From: Diploscapter coronatus | Lineage: Eukaryota; Nematoda; Chromadorea; Rhabditida; Rhabditidae | Assembly: GCA_964036155.1 (NCBI GenBank) | Contig: OZ038422.1 | Location: 78,701,201 to 78,765,200 of the forward strand | Direction: 5' to 3' | Length of the DNA stretch: 64,000 nt | Part shown: positions 49,001-60,024 of the stretch, in pieces | Layout of the letters: each line of letters opens with the position of its first letter | Numbering within the stretch: position 1 is the first letter of the stretch | Position numbers and translations under genes: made by a program | The notes under the pieces: model-generated | Databases searched by the model: none | What the model was told of the DNA's origin: nothing | The model's input: only the letters and a program-made list of their open reading frames with translations

Positions 49001-52000
49001 TTGCAAGAAGTGTGAAGGCTGAACTGGAGGGATATGGATGGCACGTGCTACCCCATCCCCCTTACAGTCCCGACCTGGCCCCCTCTGATTACCACCTCTT
49101 CAAGCACCTCAGTCACTTCCTTAGAGGACAGAATTTCAAGGATCGTAAGGATGTCGAATCTGCACTGAAGGGATTCTTCGACTCCCAGACTGCGGAGTTC
49201 TACAGGGCTGGTATCCATGCTCTGCCAGGTCGTTGGAAGGAAATAGTCAATGCTAATGGCAATTACTTCTAATCCGTTCGTTGTCTCATTTGTGCAAAAT
49301 ATGATAAAATGTAAATGCCAAAATTTTCTCATTACTTATGCCACAACCTAATATTTTCGTCCGTTTGTCCGATTTTTCGTTTTAATTGCCTAATTAGTTA
49401 TTTTTTCGTGATTAGCTAACTAATTATCGATAATTTCAGAAGGCCTCGCTCACTGCCACTCGTAAGGACGCTTCACAGCCGCCATAGACCTGCCCCAACC
49501 TGAAAAATTAGATTAATTTTTTTGCGGCGGTTGTGAAGCGGCAGTGAGCGAGACCTTCTGAAATTATCGATAATTAGTTAGCTAATCACGAAAAATAAAT
49601 AATTAGGCAATTAAAACGAAAAAATCGAAAAATCAAGAAACGGGAATAAAACTTGACACTAGTCTCATAAGCGACGAGTAAAGCCAGAGTGCAAAATCTT
49701 TTTCTCTCTTCTAGCCGAGTGTGTCTCTTTTGGAAAGGAGGGAACAGTGTGTGTTGCTGCGGCTCCGGGACTTCCAACTTACATTGGCGAATGCTTCGAT
49801 TTGGAATGCGTGTGCGACTTTTTGGATGAATCGCTTAATCCTCGACTGGAAAGTGGGAGATGCATGACTAACAAAGGACCGTTGGGACAGGCTGTTAGGT
49901 AATTATTTTTTCTGAGACAATTTGTGAAAGTACAAGGTGTTTCAGCATAATTTTACAGCTCTTTTCTCGAATATAATTTTCAATAAATATTATTTAAAAA
50001 AAAAAAAAAAAAAACGAGATTCTGCTTATCTTGGTGAGAGATTTATGAAAATGTATGGCTTTATTCACTTCTTATTGCACTATGTCTTGGATATATCGGC
50101 AACTGATCTCTTTCAGGAATTAACCTCAAAAATATCGAAAAATTTGTATCTTTTGAATTTTTAGGATAAATTTTTATTCAAAAAAAAAAAGTTGTAAAAT
50201 TATATTGAAACATCTTATAGTATTAGAGTTATTTAAAAGAGCCAGTATAAATGAGTAACATAGAGTAGAAATCTTTTATGCAATTTCGTCGAAAATAACT
50301 AGTTATTTGGATACGAATGTTATTTGTATGTAATAAATAATTGAGCTATATTTTAATTAGATTGCAAAGCAAATGACTAGTTAATTTGTGATTTTAGGAA
50401 GGAACTTCGCACACTAACAGCGGATGAAAGAAAAACGTTATTCAACGCTTTTTGGTCACTACATGAGGTAATAAATATAATTACTAGACCATACTTTGCT
50501 GCATCCAATACTATAAAATTTTCTTAAATCATCATAATGAATTTCTTATTTTATCCTTTATGCTAATTTTCGATTGAAAAATACTGTTTAAGTTTACCAA
50601 TGAGAGCACATTGTAAATTGTATATTCATCTTCTCTCTATGAAAAAGATGGAGATAAGTTATGATAAAAAGTTGATAGCATAAGCACAAATACATATGCC
50701 ATTGCTAATAACTACATTTTTATGCATATACTAGAACTCGCTCGTCGTTCTAGTTGCCAGCCTTCGGCTGGCTGTTAGAGTTTTAATTACCTCTACTAAA
50801 AATTTTTATCTCAAATAAACTAAATTCGATATTATTTGTCGATTAGAATGAATCATTTACTTTAACATCATTATTTTTAAAAAGCGCTGTGAAGATTATT
50901 CAAAATTTCAGGTTAAATTTTGAAACTGGAGTGAGAATGAAAATCATGTTGGAATAAGTTCGCATGAACTAATTCTTCAATGTGGAATTATCTTATTTAC
51001 TTCATTTGTAAAATCGCTTAGAAAAAAATAGTCAGATCACAAAGTTATCTTCAGAATCATCCAAAAACAGTCAATTTACTCGCCTATGTTTAGAGGTCAA
51101 ATGAACTTTTGGAATTAATAATCATGGGATAATTGTATACCAGTATTATTGGTGGTATTTACCGGAGCAGAATGCTCTTTAGACCTTCGAAAATAGTTCA
51201 GTGGATGAATTTCATTATTCAACTTCGGCTCATGGTGAACTGTTGCACCTCTCTTTGTGACTTAGAATTTTTTTCACAAATTTTTCATCCGAGGAAATTT
51301 TTTCAAGCCGCTTGTGCTCGGTTATGCTTGGCATTTATGAGAAACGCTTAAACACGTGATAGGCAATCAATATCATAGTTTTAGAGTTTGATATGGAGAT
51401 TTTTGGAGGGTCCTTAACTTTCGATATAAAAAAATCACGCTTTTTGAGGGTTTCAGAGAAAGTTTCCAACTAAAAAGTTTGAAGTTTGAAAGAGAAATCC
51501 AAAGTATCATGCAGAAACAATTTTTCATAATTATCAATTAGAAATCCGGCCAGATGGGTCGGAAAAAAGTGATCGAAAATTTCTAATTTATATTCGAATG
51601 CTAATTTCGGCCATTTTTCGAGGTCAAAATTGAAAGTAGATTTTATTTTTGAAATCTCCATAGTCGATTTGGTTAGTTTATCTGCGAATCTGATTTTGAA
51701 ATAAAAATTTGAAAATTACTCTTCTTTGAAAAATGCTTACATTCTTATATAGTAGAGGTAATTTTAGAGTGGCGAATTCCATGAACGCGTGAGACACCAC
51801 GGGCATGCGGACAGTAGTGGCTGTGCACATAGTGTAAGTTTTTGACTGTTATTCATATAATAGTTTATATAAATTATTTATTGAAAGCATTATTTTAGGG
51901 CCCTGCATTTCTGCCGTAATATTTTATAATTCACGAAATTAGTTTAGTCAATGAAAAGGTATTATTTAGATGGCATAGAGAATATCTCAAAAGAATTGAA

Positions 52001-55000
52001 TTGGTACTGCGAAAAATTGACATCTCCATTGGAATACCATATATTGATTGGTGAGATTTATGATCAGATTTAAAATATATGCGAAAATTGCTTATATATC
52101 GAACATAACTTCTTTCAAACAATAACTTTCAAGTGAAGATTAATCTAGACTTGCATTTAATACTCATAAACGTTTTATTGCATAGATTAAGTTTCTGAAA
52201 ATATAAACATTGGGAATTCAGGACACTTGATGACGCTCTTGATCATCCTAAAGATTCAATTTTATTCTCCGAATATCTAATGGGAGATACTTCGGGTAAA
52301 AGAGACAACGAGAACGGTAGCTGGGTGATTAATGGACCTTTCAAAGATTTTGCAACTGCGCATGGAAATCCTCGCTTAACAAGGCATATTAGTATCTTTT
52401 ATTAATATAATAGGAGAATTTATATACAGGGGTGTAAATTTTAGACACGCAAGTATATACGCATAATGAGGTAGTGTCTTTTCGAGAGAGAAAAGAATAT
52501 ACTCTCCCATGCTCTCTCGAAAATATACACTATCTCATTATGCGTATACTCGTGTGTCTAAAATTTACACTCTTGTTTATATATTTTTCTTTTTCAGAAT
52601 ATTTACTTTAAAAATAATAATTTAGATGGGTTGGTGGACCTATTGAAGATCCATTTACGAAAGAAATGATCGAACTTCGGCCAATGACTCAGGAAAATGT
52701 GGACTATCTATTAAATGCAGAAAATGTCGACCAAATTATCACCTTTCCTATATTTGTAAGTGCATATTAAGTAAATATTGTTGTGCAGAGAACAGACGTG
52801 CTCAGAAATCAAATTTAATCTGAAACGAGATTGTACACGGTATCTGGGGAACTAAAATCGTTGAATTTTCAAGTATTTTAGAGTATAATTCCGAATTTTG
52901 AACACATTTTCAGACGAAATTTGTTAATAATATTTATAGAAAAAAAAACAATTCAAAATAAATTTAGAAAGACGAGAAGAGATGCAATTACAGCGATCAG
53001 ATTAGAAAGGCCCAAGGAAGGGATCCCGAAAGTGCACATGGAAGAGGGCATGTATTTGTGGGAGGTGGAGAAGTTACTTTAATGGAAAATTATTTTCAAA
53101 ATAGTACTCATTAAATCTATTAAAACTTGATCTATTTATCGAATATTTTTTTTCGAATAACTTCTTGCAAATGAATTTTTACCTTTTCTCATCCAGATCT
53201 ATGAAAAATAATCATCAGAAACCTCTTGTGACCTACCCCTGCATATTTTTCTCAACAAAACTATATATCTCTAACTAGGTACTTTCAACAATTCTCTATT
53301 TTACGAAGTACCACCATACTTAAGAGTTCGTTCGTGCGACCTACCCCCTAAAGTTTCCTTCATCTGAAAGAAATGCTCATTATATTCGTTATCATCCTAA
53401 ATTTATCAATATGTCTTTAATTTGAAAAAAAAATCAAATTCAAACCAAATGTGAGAAATGAAAAAATCTTAATCTAACGTTTACTAATTAGGAAATTATA
53501 TTATCAATAAATATTAAATCACCAGATTAATCTTTCAGGAGATATGAATGAATTCGCAACTTCCAGTAATGATCCAATATTCTACATGCACCATGCATTT
53601 GTCGATTTTCTGTGGGAAGAATGGAGGAAAAATAAACAGGTAAATTTCCATCACGGTTTTCTCTGATAGCATAAGATATCTATCGAAATTGAGAAATTGT
53701 ATACAGCAGCGATGAAAAGTTTGAAGCAATGTTCTTGAATGCACTATGATATGCCTAATTACCGTGAATCGATTTGAATGAAATTATGAGTATATATTCT
53801 CCCCACTGATTGTAAATTTCAATCAAATTTTATTATGATAATTGTACTAACTAGGCTGAGTTTATAATCATAATCGTTTTCAATTTTTACCGGCATTATA
53901 AATATAAGTTAAATAGCGAACTTTTAAATTAATTAGTGCGCATAACATAATTAGAGCCCAAGCCGCTATACCAAATTGATGTATTGGGCAGAATTTTGCA
54001 CAGGAATATTAGTAGGATAGTAAATAATATTTTTTTTTGCAAATAAAACAATTAAAATTTCAAATTGCGTGAACACTGATGAACGCAAAAATTACTGTCT
54101 GATTTTTGGCACATAACCATTTTATCAGATTTATCGTCGATCTACATTGGGCTTTTCATGATATTTTGAGTTTGAAAGATACTTCCTCCCCAAACTATTA
54201 ATTTCAAAATACCACGTTACTACCAAAAACAAATTTCTTCAAAGGAGTGGAGCTGGGGGACTTTACACATAATTTAATATGAAGATTAACATTTCTGAAT
54301 CATGGCAATTTTAGGACTCCAGCCAATGGGACACTGCATGGATTATCGATAGCGAAGCCTGTTCAGCGCCTCAGCACTTTGAAAGGGCAAACATGTACCC
54401 CTTCACTCCAATGGTCAATAGAAATGGTCTTTCTGTGCATTACACCAAGGATATGTATAAATACGAGCCACGACCGATCTGCAATCGAGAGAATATCGAC
54501 TGCAAATCAGAGTTAGAAAATTCGTTTCTTCGCAAATCCAAATTATTCTCAACACATTTAGATTTTTGTTCTGTGATTTGACGAAGGGCAAAAAGGGACC
54601 TCGATGCGCTTCGAAAATAAAGAAGGGCAAGCCCTGCGGTGGATACGAACATAATGAGGACGTTTGCTATCTCGGCGAGTGCATTGATGGAATATGTGTG
54701 GAAAATGTAAGTTATTTAGTATCTGCAGCATTTCACCTGATCAGTGATAACAAATTAGGATCCAAATCGCCCAAGGACAACGAAGCAGGTACTTTCCAAC
54801 CCATTAAAATAATCCATGTAGAAGAATAATTTTAGGAAACATGTTGGAACGACAATAAATGCTGTGCCTTTTGGGTATGTATTGAAGTTAGAAATAATCA
54901 AGCGAGTTTGAAAATTCATCATACAATAGGCTATTTGGAAACACAAATTCTCAAGCTCTTAAGCCATTGCGAAATAGTGTATGGTTAAGGGAGGGCATTG

Positions 55001-56374
55001 GACGGTAGAGCTCCTTTTCTCCATACTATTTCGTATGGCTTGAGGGTTTGAAGGCTTATGATTTCCAAGTGCCCATACAATATATAGGAGGATAAGTCGA
55101 AGCATATGCAATGTATTTTAGGCTGCAAGAGGCGACTGTAGATATAACAGAGCTTATATGAATCAACATTGTAAAGCCTCGTGTGGAATATGCAGGCCTG
55201 GTTATAACTTGGTTGATGGTAATTTCCAAATTTGAAAAAAAGAATCTCGAAATAAGACAACATTTACAGATTGTACTGATAGATTTTCTCGTTGCAAGAG
55301 CTCGAAAGAGCAAGGGTACTGTGAACAGTACAAGTACTGGATGGATGAAAACTGCCGAAGGAGTTGCAACAGATGCGGAAATACTAGAGCACAAGAGTGT
55401 AGTGCTGAAGGTAGGAAATCGAAAGTCCAAGCATTCTAAATCACGATAATCTGATTCAGGCTTCAGTGCAACAACTAGGGAACCGTTCAGATGCCACGAC
55501 ACGTTTAGGGAAAAGTGCTACAACGAGCATCCCTGTTGCCAATACTGGTGAGTGTGTAGTATTTCAACTAAACGTAGAATCATTACAATATGTAGTTCCA
55601 ATTAGAGAAGCTAAGTGCAAATGAAGATCTGCAATAAAGCGTAAACGAAAGTGTAGGCTGATTGAAATAGCATTTTCTCATATTCCTTGTCAAATTACGA
55701 TATAATTTTCATTCGTTATAATTTCAACGATTATTCTGTTACTGTACGTATTCTCATTCGAGCTTTATCCAAGATTGCAATCATACCACATTTCTCGTTT
55801 AGCAGGACAATAACTGAAGGTTATTAATGAATTTATTTTAGGAGTCAGCTCGGTGAATGCCAAAGGAACACTGTATGGATGTCGTGCTACTGCAAAGTAT
55901 TATTTAATAATAAAATAAGACTAATTTTATCTATTTGATATTAAAAAGAAAAGATAACAGTCATTATAGGTTTCATGTGGTGTTTGCTATCCCGACGATT
56001 ATAATTATGATGGTGCAACCGATTATCATGCTACTTGCCGCACTTGGGCTTGGGAGGTAGTGAATTATGCATAAACCATTTGAACTCAAGTGAATAACAT
56101 AAATGTCAAGGAATAAAAGCTTTATTAGAACTTTTTACATCAGAGAGAGTTAAATTTAGCTAGAATTTTCTTTAATAAAATTGAATATGATATAAATTAC
56201 AGGGCGAGTGTCCAAGACGATTGTGGATGATCGGTAATATTGATAGATAATAATAAAAAAAACATCTGAATATTTTAAATTGGTATTTTAGAAAACTGTC
56301 GATCAAGTTGTCAATCCAGTTACGATATGTTTCAACTTTCCCAAATGTGCCCAGCAGAGTCGGGTAAATTCTAA
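43094..56374 (+). CDS. Tyrosinase with ShKT repeats, copy 2 (transposon-filled introns)
   Basis: Twenty exons match copy 1 and all remain open: 43094-43256, 49748-49898, 50398-50467, 51768-51833, 51899-51915, 51970-52050, 52222-52383, 52626-52755, 52968-53064, 53539-53639, 54315-54511, 54562-54706, 54836-54874, 55122-55218, 55270-55410, 55460-55547, 55842-55896, 55970-56056, 56203-56233 and 56292-56374, about 666 residues. The copper-site motifs (AHS, FLPWHREYL, HGRGH, FYMHHAF) and the ShKT cysteines persist. Intron 1 has grown to 6.5 kb of nested transposons. The acceptor of exon 4 abuts a Helitron-type insert. The donor after exon 52222-52383 is GC where copy 1 has GT. Exon 2 uses a new acceptor (AACAG). 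It is probably still functional if the long intron is spliced; expression is unknown. Confidence 0.8.
43277..43735. mobile_element. Tc1/mariner-like non-autonomous element
   Basis: Termini GGCCTGTCTCAAAATTATGA and an inverse ending CATAATTTTGAGACTGGTC, flanked by TA on both sides. A subterminal inverted pair (around 43278-43370 and 43465-43560) forms a hairpin. No transposase. Confidence 0.7.
43757..45386. mobile_element. 1.6 kb giant palindrome element
   Basis: About 620 bp arms (43790-44410 and 44757-45375) are near-identical inverted copies around a ~350 bp loop. The ends are GAATAAC..CGGATCCGAACC on both arms. I see no transposase frame; the loop is non-coding. A fold-back transposon or a palindrome made by inverted duplication would both fit. 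Confidence 0.8.
45596..46435. mobile_element. Fold-back element with ~245 bp arms
   Basis: Ends ACCCATTCAAAAGGGTTTTA and its inverse. Arms 45596-45840 and 46200-46435 are nearly identical, including AGGAGGCGCGTCGGTTTTAT and its complement. The loop is ~360 bp. The short stretch before it (45390-45595) is original intron sequence shared with the left arm. Confidence 0.8.
46436..47999. other. Unclassified transposon-like DNA in tyrosinase copy-2 intron 1
   Basis: This has no counterpart in the left arm. No recognisable protein; several phases are open for under 100 codons. A strong GC-rich hairpin (CCGGCCGCC TTCG-type loop) lies at 47937-47960. It is probably the remains of one or more elements. 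Confidence 0.5.
48087..49348 (+). mobile_element. Full-length mariner transposon (1262 bp), inactivated
   Basis: Terminal inverted repeats GGTTGTGGCATAAGTAATGA at the left and the inverse TCATTACTTATGCCACAACC at the right, flanked by TA. It carries one transposase gene with a frameshift. It is inserted into another repeat whose ends (47999-48061 and 49668-49718) are inverted copies containing GTAAAGCCAGAGTGCAAAAT. Confidence 0.92.
48246..49272 (+). pseudogene. Mariner transposase, frameshifted
   Basis: N-terminal helix-turn-helix part in one frame (48246 to ~48699: SGLKVKDIHEKLTATYD, then SQATIYRYV), catalytic part in another (~48700-49272). Catalytic motifs are TGDEKW, HDNARPH and YSPDLAPSDYHLF, i.e. 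the D,D34D triad of mariner. The break near 48699 is one extra T, after which the first frame closes at 48740. All other regions look intact, so inactivation is recent. Confidence 0.9.
49363..49640. repeat. Palindromic element
   Basis: Arms starting CGATTTTTCGTTTTAATTGC and containing AATTATCGATAATTTCAGAA are mirrored, meeting in a short loop around 49490-49515. It adjoins the mariner. Confidence 0.75.
50731..51763 (-). mobile_element. Helitron-type (Helentron-like) non-autonomous element
   Basis: Read on the minus strand, it begins AATTACCTCTACTATATAAG and ends with a hairpin GCCAGCC-GAA-GGCTGGC followed 25 bp later by CTAG, with host A before and T after. A second copy of the start motif lies inverted just inside the hairpin (TAGTAGAGGTAATT), the asymmetric repeat typical of Helentrons. 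There is no target duplication. The left arm (36075-36095) is the empty site. No coding content. Confidence 0.75.
52427..52575. mobile_element. hAT-like MITE, copy in tyrosinase copy 2
   Basis: Counterpart of 35276-35403, flanked on both sides by TTTATATA. Slightly longer, with an extra palindromic GTATATACGCATAATGAG segment. Confidence 0.85.
53215..53370. repeat. Rearranged hAT-like MITE, mirror of 34485-34665
   Basis: Contains GCGACCTACCCC twice (inverse of GGGGTAGGTCGC), in the intron equivalent to that of copy 1. Confidence 0.6.
54925..55075. repeat. GAAATAGT-core hairpin, mirror of 32763-32908
   Basis: Same intron and same structure as in copy 1, so it was inserted before the inverted duplication. 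Confidence 0.75.
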
Positions 56375-56654
56375 TTCAATTTAATATGATCTTGAAATCA
56401 TAATTTATCATGATTCAAAAACTATTTACATGTCTGTTTACATACCGTAAAATCTAAAACCGAAGTTCATGGGTTTCGATATTTTATATTCCCTAACTGC
56501 CGAAAAATTTGAATTTTTCAAATCGTCATAACTTACCATTCAATGACCATAAAGCATAGAAAATAAGTAAATATGAGCTAAAAGTTTTTTTTTCTTTTCT
56601 CGCTCGTTGTTTATACCGTGAAATGGGGAGTGATTAACGTAGTGTTGATAAATT

Positions 56655-57700
56655 TAAGTAACATTAAAGTTAAACTAAATCATACATTTTATGACAGTTT
56701 TTGAAACCCCCATTTACTATCTGATCAATAAATTTTCTGTTACATTTTATTTAGTGTTGCAACAATTCCAAATCAGCCACGAAATAGTCAAGTGCATAAA
56801 ATTCAATAAATTTGTCTAGGTATTATTGCACAGTTAAATTTCCAGCATTACAGGAATTCTGGAAAAAAAACGCACTGACAAATTCCTGCACAGTTGAAAG
56901 AAGAAATTGCTCTCGAAAGAACTATTTCTCTAGACTTACATACCTAAATGAGATGGAAAATAAGTCTTTAGGGGCATTTAGAAAATACTTAACATTGGAT
57001 TTCTTGTGAATTGACGAAATGATATGGAAGGCTAGGAGAGTAAAGAAAGAAAAATAAAAATATTCTTTTTGCCATATGAATTAGCAAGTATTTTCCAAGC
57101 TACATCTTTAGATGTGATTTTTTGTCTGTTAAGGCCAGTTAAATTCCGCAAAAGTATTGCCCCAAGGAACAATCGAAATTCCGACCTACACATCGTTAGC
57201 AGGAGACATACTAGTGTGTCGCTCTGCCACTGAGCTATTGGGGCATGTTACATCATGCCCTGTTTTATCTCGATAAAGCCCAAATAAACGTTCGCTGAAA
57301 ACGATGCAACGCGATTGACATGCCACATTTGTGCAAATTTTCCATGTCCATTGTATGAGGAGAAAAGGAAAAAAGGAAAAAGTGCTTTATTATTAGGGAA
57401 AATCGATCAATTTTCAACAAGTTTAACTCCGCTACATGTTCTTATTGGAGATGAGTATGACAATCAACCTCCATATCAGAAAGATGACTTCAACGAACGA
57501 TATTATTTGGATGCTCATTAGAACTCCTCAAAGTTTTACAATTCTTCTCTTAGAAATACAAAAATTCGAACCTAACAATCCTCCCAATTATGAGATGAAT
57601 TTATTTCTTCCTCGCAATTCGCATTCCTGATTTATAGTCCATTTTATCAAAAAGTTGGTAAATTAGTTGTCGTTAATTTAGATAAAATATTCTACAAATT
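56655..57700 (+). repeat. 1.1 kb direct repeat R, copy 2
   Basis: Second copy of 41096-42279, immediately after the outer end of the right arm. It lacks the 149 bp MITE and keeps the coding-like frame LLGKIDQFSTSLTPLHVL.. to YYLDAH open (about 57390-57521). The protein is not recognised. Confidence 0.9.
57158..57244 (-). tRNA. Intron-containing tRNA-Thr(AGT)-like sequence, copy 2
   Basis: Identical in structure to the minus-strand tRNA-like sequence at 41748-41834, duplicated with repeat R. The same reservations about the B box apply. Confidence 0.5.
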
Positions 57701-58118
57701 AACTGCAAATTTTGGTGTACTTAATGCTAATAATGTCCTAATATGCTCCATAATATGTTCTTATCTATTTATTTGTCTTGTGGTTTTAAATTCTGAACAA
57801 AATCACAACTCGCACTTTTATCAAAAAAAAACATTTGAAATTATTGCGAATTGGTTATCACATCACCAAAATATTTCTCAATTTTTCCCATTTATTTCGA
57901 ACGAGTTAAACGATAATATCGGTAGAGAACATAAATATAAAGAGCGACAGAAATACGATAAGTCAGCTATAATATTTGCAAGCAAAACGAATAAATGCGT
58001 TGAACTAAAATCACATGACAACCTGACAAGAGCTATCTAGAAGGGTTATTATTGATCAATTCGCGGATTTTAGTTATTTGCCTATTTATCTATATTTTTA
58101 AATTAATTAAAGATATGA
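57701..58118. other. Intergenic, one open frame without ATG
   Basis: 57780-58040 is open for 86 codons but has no ATG and no clear splice junction to the gene at 58119. It could be a decayed exon. Confidence 0.35.
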
Positions 58119-59060
58119 ATGTTTAGGTTAACGACTGTCAGTACTAATCAACTCAAAATGACTAGAAGCTATGAAACAATTTCTCGTGAGATTCGCGACA
58201 TTTATGAGAGAATGAAATCTATGAACATTTGGGAAGACGTATTTGAATCGAAGACTGTTGGTAATTCTTTTTCCTTTATTTTCATTAATTTTATTATACC
58301 TTCAGATATGAACGTTTTGTCAAGCAAATTAAAAGGTCTTAATTCGTTGAAAGAGAAGCTTCAAGGCATTGATGTTGACGTTGAAGATTCGAATGAAAAG
58401 AAACAGCTTAAGGAAATGGCTCATCAAACCCACCTTCATATTGATGATTGGATTAGTCGTGTCAACGAAATGCAGAAGCTGAAAATGGATGCCTCGCTTA
58501 AATTCAATCTGGTTAAGGAGATTGCTGACCCTATATTGAGTGAAATAGAGAATATATCGGACGATACGAATGACTCAGCTGATATTAACCCTTGTTATTT
58601 ATCAAGGTTCGTAGTAAGAAATATGGAGCACAATGTTAATAGGCTCGAAATTGACGTGGAATATTTGGAGCTAGAAGAAATGAAGGAGCTCTATGGGTTG
58701 AAGGGCCGAATCGCGAAAATTGAGGAAAAACTAAATAAACATGAAGAGCGCTCCAAAGAAAAATTGAAAAAATCGGCCATGGAGACTAGAATCCTGGAAG
58801 ATATTATACATATACAACACGAGTTCATATTTCTGTGCAATGTTTCTCAATCAGCTGTTCGAATGAGCTCCGACGATTTAAATTTTTGGAAAACGGACGC
58901 AGAAAAGATAAAATCAAGAATTTCGAATGTCAAGAAAACGATTCGCGAGAATAATCTCGATTCGTTACCCAGCTTGGAAGACAATTTAAATAGTATCGAG
59001 AAGCTATTCCCGGAAGTTGATGAAAGACTATCGATTACACCAAATTATGATAGTGATTGA
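58119..59060 (+). CDS. Coiled-coil protein of unknown function
   Basis: Two exons: 58119-58260 and 58306-59060. A 45 bp in-frame intron (GTAATTC..CTTCAG) should be removed, giving about 298 residues. The sequence is highly helical and charged with heptad-like stretches, e.g. LSSKLKGLNSLKEKLQG, WISRVNEMQKLKMDASLKFN and GRIAKIEEKLNKHEERSKEK. This is reminiscent of spectrin-type or other coiled-coil repeats, without a family I can name. There is no signal peptide or membrane segment. The ATG may instead be 58158 (MTRSYETISREI), after an acceptor-like CTGTCAG. Strong codon-level coherence supports a real gene. Confidence 0.65.
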   Translation: MFRLTTVSTNQLKMTRSYETISREIRDIYERMKSMNIWEDVFESKTVGNSFSFIFINFIIPSDMNVLSSKLKGLNSLKEKLQGIDVDVEDSNEKKQLKEMAHQTHLHIDDWISRVNEMQKLKMDASLKFNLVKEIADPILSEIENISDDTNDSADINPCYLSRFVVRNMEHNVNRLEIDVEYLELEEMKELYGLKGRIAKIEEKLNKHEERSKEKLKKSAMETRILEDIIHIQHEFIFLCNVSQSAVRMSSDDLNFWKTDAEKIKSRISNVKKTIRENNLDSLPSLEDNLNSIEKLFPEVDERLSITPNYDSD

Positions 59061-60024
59061 ATTTTAAACTACGCACTCAATACAGTTATTTGTTTCAATT
59101 ATGCGAACAGTTGTCAAATTTACTATTTGAATAAATAATGTAGTGTAAAAATGAACTGTTATCACAACTAATATTTCATTCGAATCCTAGTGATTGCATT
59201 AGACTAGTGAAATTGAATCGGAGACTTTATGAAATTTGCCATTCTGAAAAACCGCCAATACGAAATTCGTTAGACGGCATTTAGGGATCAATTTGCTTTG
59301 AGTTAGTCGACAAAAGTTCTGCCATAAATTTTAATGTCGTCAATCATGAAGCGGTACACTCTTTTAGAATGATTGATGGTTGCATTATTTTAAAAAATAA
59401 AATCAATACAGTAAAAACTCTTGGCAATTCCAATCATTTTATTCTTCAAAAGAGAGAAGAAGGAAGCCCAAACGTGATCGTCTAATTCGTCTGCCGAATA
59501 ATAGCCATTTCACTTTGAGGATCTAATCAGCACTTCATTTTGCGAGAAATCTCTCATCTGATTTGCTAACATTGCTAAATCAGAGATGAAGATTGTCTAC
59601 TTGAAGATTAGAACAACTTTGCACTTTACTTACCAATTTATAATATTCACCTATCTTAAAACTAGAATATGAAATGCGGCCAGTGAATTTTTTGAAACAT
59701 AGAAAATCTGGTAAATCTTTGATAGTCAAGATCAGTCTTTTCTTACACGTAGAAAGTCATAACGTTTCGCAGTGGAACACACCTAGAGTGTTAGTAAACC
59801 TTTTTAACGCTATCGATAAAAATCTTTAAAAGAAGTACATTGAAGCTTTCTGCCAGAAATAGCAAATAAGGAAGCTTCAACCCGATCAGCTAATTCGTCT
59901 GCCAAATAATAGCAATTCCACACTCAGAAGATTTAATCAACACGTCATTTTCATCCTTCCTAATGTCTAGAATGTCTACGCACTGTGTCAGTGTCCTATC
60001 TTAACATTGCATCCTTCCTCATTG
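59061..60024. other. Intergenic with a ~100 bp duplicated segment
   Basis: 59460-59560 and 59870-59965 share GATCGTCTAATTCGTCTGCC-like sequence and the following AATAATAGC.. block in direct orientation. No gene seen. Confidence 0.5.

Larger units (their letters stand above)
42280..56580 (+). repeat. Right arm of the inverted duplication, enlarged by insertions
   Basis: Reverse complement of 31240-38185, interrupted by about 7 kb of later insertions (43277-45386, 45596-49747 and 50731-51763). Exons and introns are otherwise collinear with the left arm, and two older MITEs are shared. Confidence 0.9.

Noticed and set aside
57780..58040. 86-codon open frame before the coiled-coil gene
   Set aside because: It lacks an ATG and I could not connect it in phase; kept only as a possible decayed exon.
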